Part shown: positions 59,441 to 64,000 of the stretch, in pieces | Layout of the letters: every line of letters begins with the position of its first letter | Position numbering within the stretch: the stretch's first letter is position 1 | Source: Antedon mediterranea | Taxonomy: Eukaryota; Echinodermata; Crinoidea; Comatulida; Antedonidae | Reading direction: 5' to 3' | Length of the DNA stretch: 64,000 nucleotides | Assembly (NCBI RefSeq): GCF_964355755.1 | Contig: NC_092675.1 | Coordinates: 30,590,912 to 30,654,911, forward strand | Made by a program: the position numbers and the translations under genes | The notes under the pieces: generated by a model | The model's input: the letters and a program-made list of their open reading frames with translations, nothing else | What the model was told of the DNA's origin: nothing | Database searches by the model: none

Positions 59441-61040
59441 AGGTGCTGTACCTTCAAAACACTAGTCTATCAAGCATTAGGTGCTGTACCTTCAAAACAC
59501 TAGTCTATCAAGCATTAGGTGCTGTACCTTCAAAACACTAGTCTATCAAGCATGAGGTGCTGTACCTTCAAAACACTAGTCTATCAAGCACGAGGTGCTG
59601 TACCTTCAAAACACTAGTCTATCAAGCACGAGGTGCTGTACCTTCAAAACACTAGTCTATCAAGCACGAGGTGCTGTACCTTCAAAACACTAGTCTATCA
59701 AGCATGAGGTGCTGTACCTTCAAAACACTAGTCTATAAAGCATGAGGTGCTGTACCTTCAAAACACTAGTCTATCAAGCATGAGGTGCTGTACCTTCAAA
59801 ACACTAGTCTATCAAGCATTAGGTGCTGTACCTTCAAAACACTAGTCTATCAAGCATTAGGTGCTGTACCTTCAAAACACTAGTCTATCAAGCATGAGGT
59901 GCTGTACCTTCAAAACACTAGTCTATCAAGCATGAGGTGCTGTACCTTCAAAACACTAGTCTATCAAGCATTAGGTGCTGTACCTTCAAAACACTAGTCT
60001 ATCAAGCATGAGGTGCTGTACCTTCAAAACACTAGTCTATCAAGCATGAGGTGCTGTACCTTCAAAACACTAGTCTATCAAGCATGAGGTGCTGTACCTT
60101 CAAAACACTAGTCTATCAAGCATTAGGTGCTGTACCTTCAAAACACTAGTCTATCAAGCATTAGGTGCTGTACCTTCAAAACACTAGTCTATCAAGCATT
60201 AGGTGCTGTACCTTCAAAACACTAGTCTATCAAGCATGAGGTGCTGTACCTTCAAAACACTAGTCTATCAAGCATGAGGTGCTGTACCTTCAAAACACTA
60301 GTCTATCAAGCATTAGGTGCTGTACCTTCAAAACACTAGTCTATCAAGAATGAGGTGCTGTACCTTCAAAACACTAGTCTATCAAGCACGAGGTGCTGTA
60401 CCTTCAAAACACTAGTCTATCAAGCATTAGGTGCTGTACCTTCAAAACACTAGTCTATCAAGCATTAGGTGCTGTACCTTCAAAACACTAGTCTATCAAG
60501 CATGAGGTGCTGTACCTTCAAAACACTAGTCTATCAAGCATGAGGTGCTGTACCTTCAAAACACTAGTCTATCAAGCATTAGGTGCTGTACCTTCAAAAC
60601 ACTAGTCTATCAAGCATTAGGTGCTGTACCTTCAAAACACTAGTCTATCAAGCATGAGGTGCTGTACCTTCAAAACACTAGTCTATCAAGCATGAGGTGC
60701 TGTACCTTCAAAACACTAGTCTATCAAGCATGAGGTGCTGTACCTTCAAAACACTAGTCTATCAAGCATGAGGTGCTGTACCTTCAAAACACTAGTCTAT
60801 CAAGCATTAGGTGCTGTACCTTCAAAACACTAGTCTATCAAGCATGAGGTGCTGTACCTTCAAAACACTAGTCTATCAAGCATGAGGTGCTGTACCTTCA
60901 AAACACTAGTCTATCAAGCATGAGGTGCTGTACCTTCAAAACACTAGTCTATCAAGCATTAGGTGCTGTACCTTCAAAACACTAGTCTATCAAGCACGAG
61001 GTGCTGTACCTTCAAAACACTAGTCTATCAAGCATGAGGT
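59441..61040. repeat. 38-bp minisatellite, 42 copies (left block)
   Basis: Forty-two consecutive units of exactly 38 bp (AGGTGCTGTACCTTCAAAAC then ACTAGTCTATCAAGCATN), with no length variants, occupy 59441-61036. Variation is concentrated at the unit end: CATT, CATG, CACG and one AATG; one unit reads CTATAAAG. The last AGGT (61037-61040) is the left copy of the transposon target-site duplication. The array resumes at 63619. Confidence 0.97.
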
Positions 61041-61732
61041 GGGTCATTCCATCTCAGTTCACCCAAAAAAAATGGAATTTTAAACCCTACCTCTTCCAAT
61101 TTTGATGAAATTTGGTATATGGGTGATTCATAGCAATTAAAGCCAAAATTTCAAATTTTAACTTTATCGGACCAACGGTTTTCGAGATATCGCAATTTCA
61201 ATTTTCGGTTTTTACGCAAAAAAGCGCGCGGCCGCCACGTTTCAAAGAGCTGTATCTCGGGAACTATAGGTTCGATTTTAAAAACAAAGGTATTTTTGTA
61301 AAGGGGAGACCATAAGGAACCTAAATATACTAATTGTGTGTGTTTTATGTTAATTTTAAGTTGAATAAAACTTTGACATATATTTTGACCTTGAAATTGA
61401 CCCCGTGGAACACGCCCGATTTGTTGGTGACTATCACAAAAAATGTAGCCCTACGTGTCAACTACAACATATAAAAAAATTGGAGGGGTTTTTTTTCTTT
61501 GTTTCCATGAAATTACAATTTGAAGTTGACATACCTCTTCCTTTATAGTGTATTTTTGGTGTTGTTATACTTATACACAGTGTGAACACTAACTGTTAAG
61601 GTGTCTTATTGTTACGCTTTCTCATCAGGCCCACTTAAACAGTAGATATATTTTGATATGAGAAATACTGGGTAACTCGCATACTTTTCAAATCAATTTT
61701 GACACATAGTTTAGTGTCCTTACTATGTTATT

Positions 61733-62146
61733 ATGCACATTAACATATGCATAATAAGTGATTGCAGAGAACATACAACAGTTACTGTATATGCCTTTTT
61801 AAAGGTTGTCATCCCCTATATAAAAACAAAACTACCAACCATGAAAAAAGTTCATTATTTCACAGATGGATGTGGCGGCCAATACAAAAACAAATATAAC
61901 TTTATTAACCTTTGCCACCACCAGGAAGATTTTGGTTTAGACGCCGAGTGGAATTTTTTCGCTACATCACATGGCAAGAGTGCGTGTGATGGCATAGGTG
62001 GAACAGTTAAGAGGCTTGTCACTAAGAGAAGCTTACAGCGTTTGACTGAATGTCATATTATCACATCTCTCAGTATGTTCGACTACTGTGTAATTTTTTA
62101 TTTTTATTATATGTCTTTAGGCAATGTGGCCAAGGATTATCAATAG
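61733..62146 (+). pseudogene. Transposase-like fragment, central region
   Basis: A 137-residue frame with SDCREHTTVTVYAFLK, FTDGCGGQYKNKYNFINL, then EDFGLDAEWNFFATSHGKSA and CDGIGGTVKRL. The pattern DG-x-x-QYKN...EW-FFATSHGK-x-x-CDG-x-GG-x-x-KR recurs in many unnamed invertebrate proteins that look transposon-derived; D, E and H residues could be catalytic, but I have no firm assignment. An acceptor (GATTGCAG, ending 61767) precedes REHTT, so this was probably an internal exon; the N-terminal part is missing because only about 200 bp separate it from the left inverted repeat. The frame ends in AT-rich sequence just before the SINE, so the copy is defective. Confidence 0.7.
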
Positions 62147-62154
62147 TGAATTAA

Positions 62155-62445
62155 TCACTGTCCTATCAGATAGGTGGTAATCCCCCTGATACAGGGGCTA
62201 TTGTGTGAACCAGTTCACCGGGGTAACCCCCTACTCTTTTTCGAATAATGAACTGGGTTCTTTAAAGTACACACATGTTATAACTGGACTGGACCTACGG
62301 TTTATAGTCCTTATCCGAGAAGACTTGTTCCACCACCAGAACGGAGCGAGTCGGCCTCGAACCCTTGCCGATGTTGTTGTTGGCTCTTTTAGGTACGGTA
62401 AACGGCGCCCCTGCCTTAACCGCTCGGCCATATGACTCGCTCATA
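62155..62445 (-). mobile_element. tRNA-derived SINE, copy 2, inside the transposon
   Basis: On the minus strand the head reads GAGCGAGTC, then ATGGCCGAGCGGTTAAGGC (A box of Ser/Leu-type tRNA), about 50 bp later GGGTTCGAGGCC (B box), then GACTCGCTC, which pairs perfectly with the start to form a 9-bp acceptor-like stem. The following body (GTTCTGGTGGTGGAACAAG, GAGTAGGGGGTTACCCCGG) matches copy 1 at 7288-7620. It separates the two transposase frames. Confidence 0.85.
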
Positions 62446-63005
62446 TGGACATTCCAGGCATCAACTTTTTTCATGTGGGAATAGATGAGGTATCTACTGT
62501 GGAAAAAGAAATAAAGCCGAGATTCAACCTCGCCCAGACCATCAAGGGTACATTAGAATATCATCGCTTTGTTCCCGTTTCTCTGGCACAGATGCAGGTC
62601 TACAAACTTAGTACCCAGATAAACCCTCCGGATGTGGTAGTGATTCAAGAATCTTTCAGTGATGAAAATGAAATTGTTGCTGATACACAACCCACCATTA
62701 TTAGACTTCAGAATTTTGTGTGCTGTAGTTATGATGGTGTCCCATGGATTGGTTTGGTGGTGGATGTCTCACTCTCAGAAGAGTTTGGGGATTTTCAAAT
62801 TAAATTTATGCATCCTCATGGGTCAGCGAAAACCTTTTATTGGCCGTCCAAAGAAGACTGTTGTTGGATTCCTGAATCAAATGTACATTGTATTATAGCC
62901 TCTCCGTTTATAAAATCCTCTTCGACTAGGAATTACAGTATTTCCCAAAATGATCGCCACAACATTTCTAAATACTGTTTGAATTGTCCAGATGACAAGG
63001 AGTAA
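62445..63005 (+). pseudogene. Transposase-like fragment, C-terminal region
   Basis: A 186-residue frame starting IPGINFFHVGIDEVSTVE, with PRFNLAQTIKGTLEYHRFVP and a C-terminal segment WIGLVVDVSLSEEFGD, KFMHPHGSAKTFYWP, CCWIPESNVHCIIASP. The last block has conserved-looking Trp, Cys and His residues and appears in the same group of unnamed invertebrate proteins as the upstream frame, so both are parts of one protein split by the SINE or by an intron plus SINE. It ends about 100 bp before the right inverted repeat. The ATG is not necessarily a real start. Confidence 0.65.
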
Positions 63006-63618
63006 AGGCCAGACATAGACAATTGTAACATTATAATAATATTTAGTTTGTAAATAAAATTAATTTTGGAATACATCAAATTGACATTGAAGTAATGCAT
63101 GGACAGACACCAAAAATACACTAAAAGGAAGAGGTATGTCAACTTCAAATTGTAATTTCATGGAAACAAAGAAAAAAAACCCCTCCAATTTTTTTATATG
63201 TTGTAGTTGACACGTAGGGCTACATTTTTCATGATAGTCACCAACAAAACGGGCGTGTTCCACGGGGTCAATTTCAAGGTCAAAATATATGTCAAAGTTT
63301 TATTCAACTTAAAATTAACATAAAACACACACAATTAGTATATTTAGATTCCTTATGGTCTCCCCTTTACAAAAATACCTTTGCTTTTAAAATCGAACCT
63401 ATAGTTCCCGAGATACAGCTCTTTGAAACGTGGCGGACGCGCCCTTTTTTGCGTAAAAACCGAAAAGTGAAATTGCGATATCTTAAAAACCGTTGGTCCG
63501 ATAAAGTTAAAATTTGATATTTTGGCTTTAATTGCTATGAATCACCCATATACCAAATTTCATCAAAATTGGAAGAGGTAGGGTTTAACTCATTGGGTGA
63601 TCTGAGATGGAATGACCC

Positions 63619-64000
63619 AGGTGCTGTACCTTCAAAACACTAGTCTATCAAGCATGAGGTGCTGTACCTTCAAAACACTAGTCTATCAAGCATTAGGTGC
63701 TGTACCTTCAAAACACTAGTCTATCAAGCATTAGGTGCTGTACCTTCAAAACACTAGTCTATCAAGCATTAGGTGCTGTACCTTCAAAACACTAGTCTAT
63801 CAAGCATTAGGTGCTGTACCTTCAAAACACTAGTCTATAAAGCATTAGGTGCTGTACCTTCAAAACACTAGTCTATCAAGCATTAGGTGCTGTACCTTCA
63901 AAACACTAGTCTATCAAGCATTAGGTGCTGTACCTTCAAAACACTAGTCTATCAAGAATGAGGTGCTGTACCTTCAAAACACTAGTCTATCAAGCACGAG
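63619..64000. repeat. 38-bp minisatellite, right block, continuing past the window
   Basis: Ten exact 38-bp units and two bases of the next, starting with the right-hand AGGT. Unit ends read CATG, six CATT in a row plus one more CATT, AATG, CACG; one of the CATT units again carries CTATAAAG. It is the same array as the left block, split by the transposon. Confidence 0.97.

Larger units (their letters stand above)
61037..63622. mobile_element. DNA transposon with ~515-bp terminal inverted repeats and 4-bp TSD
   Basis: The element spans 61041-63618 (2578 bp). Its ends are GGGTCATTCCATCTCAG and the exact reverse complement CTGAGATGGAATGACCC, wait-free of extra bases, flanked by AGGT on both sides, which restores a perfect 38-bp unit when one copy is removed. 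The inverted repeats run from 61041 to about 61562 and from about 63108 to 63618, nearly identical with scattered substitutions and small indels. Between them lie two open frames of transposase type and a SINE. I cannot place it in a named superfamily: 4-bp duplication and GGG ends exclude Tc1/mariner, piggyBac and hAT. Confidence 0.92.

Noticed and set aside
59441-61040. Array resembling a CRISPR repeat cluster
   Set aside because: Units are directly adjacent and nearly identical with no unique spacers, in a clearly eukaryotic intergenic region.
62330-62445. Functional tRNA-Ser gene
   Set aside because: The A-to-B box interval is too long and lacks a clear anticodon arm, and the sequence continues into a body shared with a second copy, so it is a SINE.

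Overview
This is animal nuclear DNA: intron-rich, AT-rich, with GT-AG introns and five recognisable conserved bilaterian genes. Stretches rich in GGCCTA (22.6-23.0 kb, 31.6-32.0 kb) and protein sequences about equally close to vertebrate orthologues suggest a marine invertebrate deuterostome, most likely an echinoderm. The class cannot be decided from the sequence.

Layout: WLS (Wntless, Wnt cargo receptor) lies on the minus strand at 3.2-9.5 kb; its last coding exon was not found. SLC35E1 (drug/metabolite-transporter family) runs head-to-head with it on the plus strand at 10.75-16.67 kb. A single-exon ankyrin-repeat gene follows at 20.27-21.59 kb. EIF2B3 (eIF2B gamma) is complete at 23.26-28.11 kb in 11 coding exons. 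HCCS (holocytochrome c synthase) is complete on the minus strand at 29.63-31.33 kb. A PTBP-type polypyrimidine tract-binding protein gene fills 35.24-56.17 kb on the minus strand in 17 coding exons. The right end is a 38-bp minisatellite (59.44 kb to the window end) split by a 2.58-kb DNA transposon, which itself carries a tRNA-derived SINE. The genes do not form a pathway; they are ordinary neighbours.

The non-genic fraction is dominated by minisatellites (at least ten arrays, units 18-62 bp), nine copies of one palindromic MITE family, a tRNA-derived SINE family and a LINE tail. The most notable points are a U12-type intron in WLS, the 34-nt PTBP exon equivalent to the vertebrate autoregulatory exon, a transposon family I cannot assign to a named superfamily, and the three-layer nested insertion. 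I found no dedicated new multi-gene system. Exon boundaries were set by hand from reading frame, GT-AG sites and similarity to remembered family sequences; no alignment or transcript data were available.
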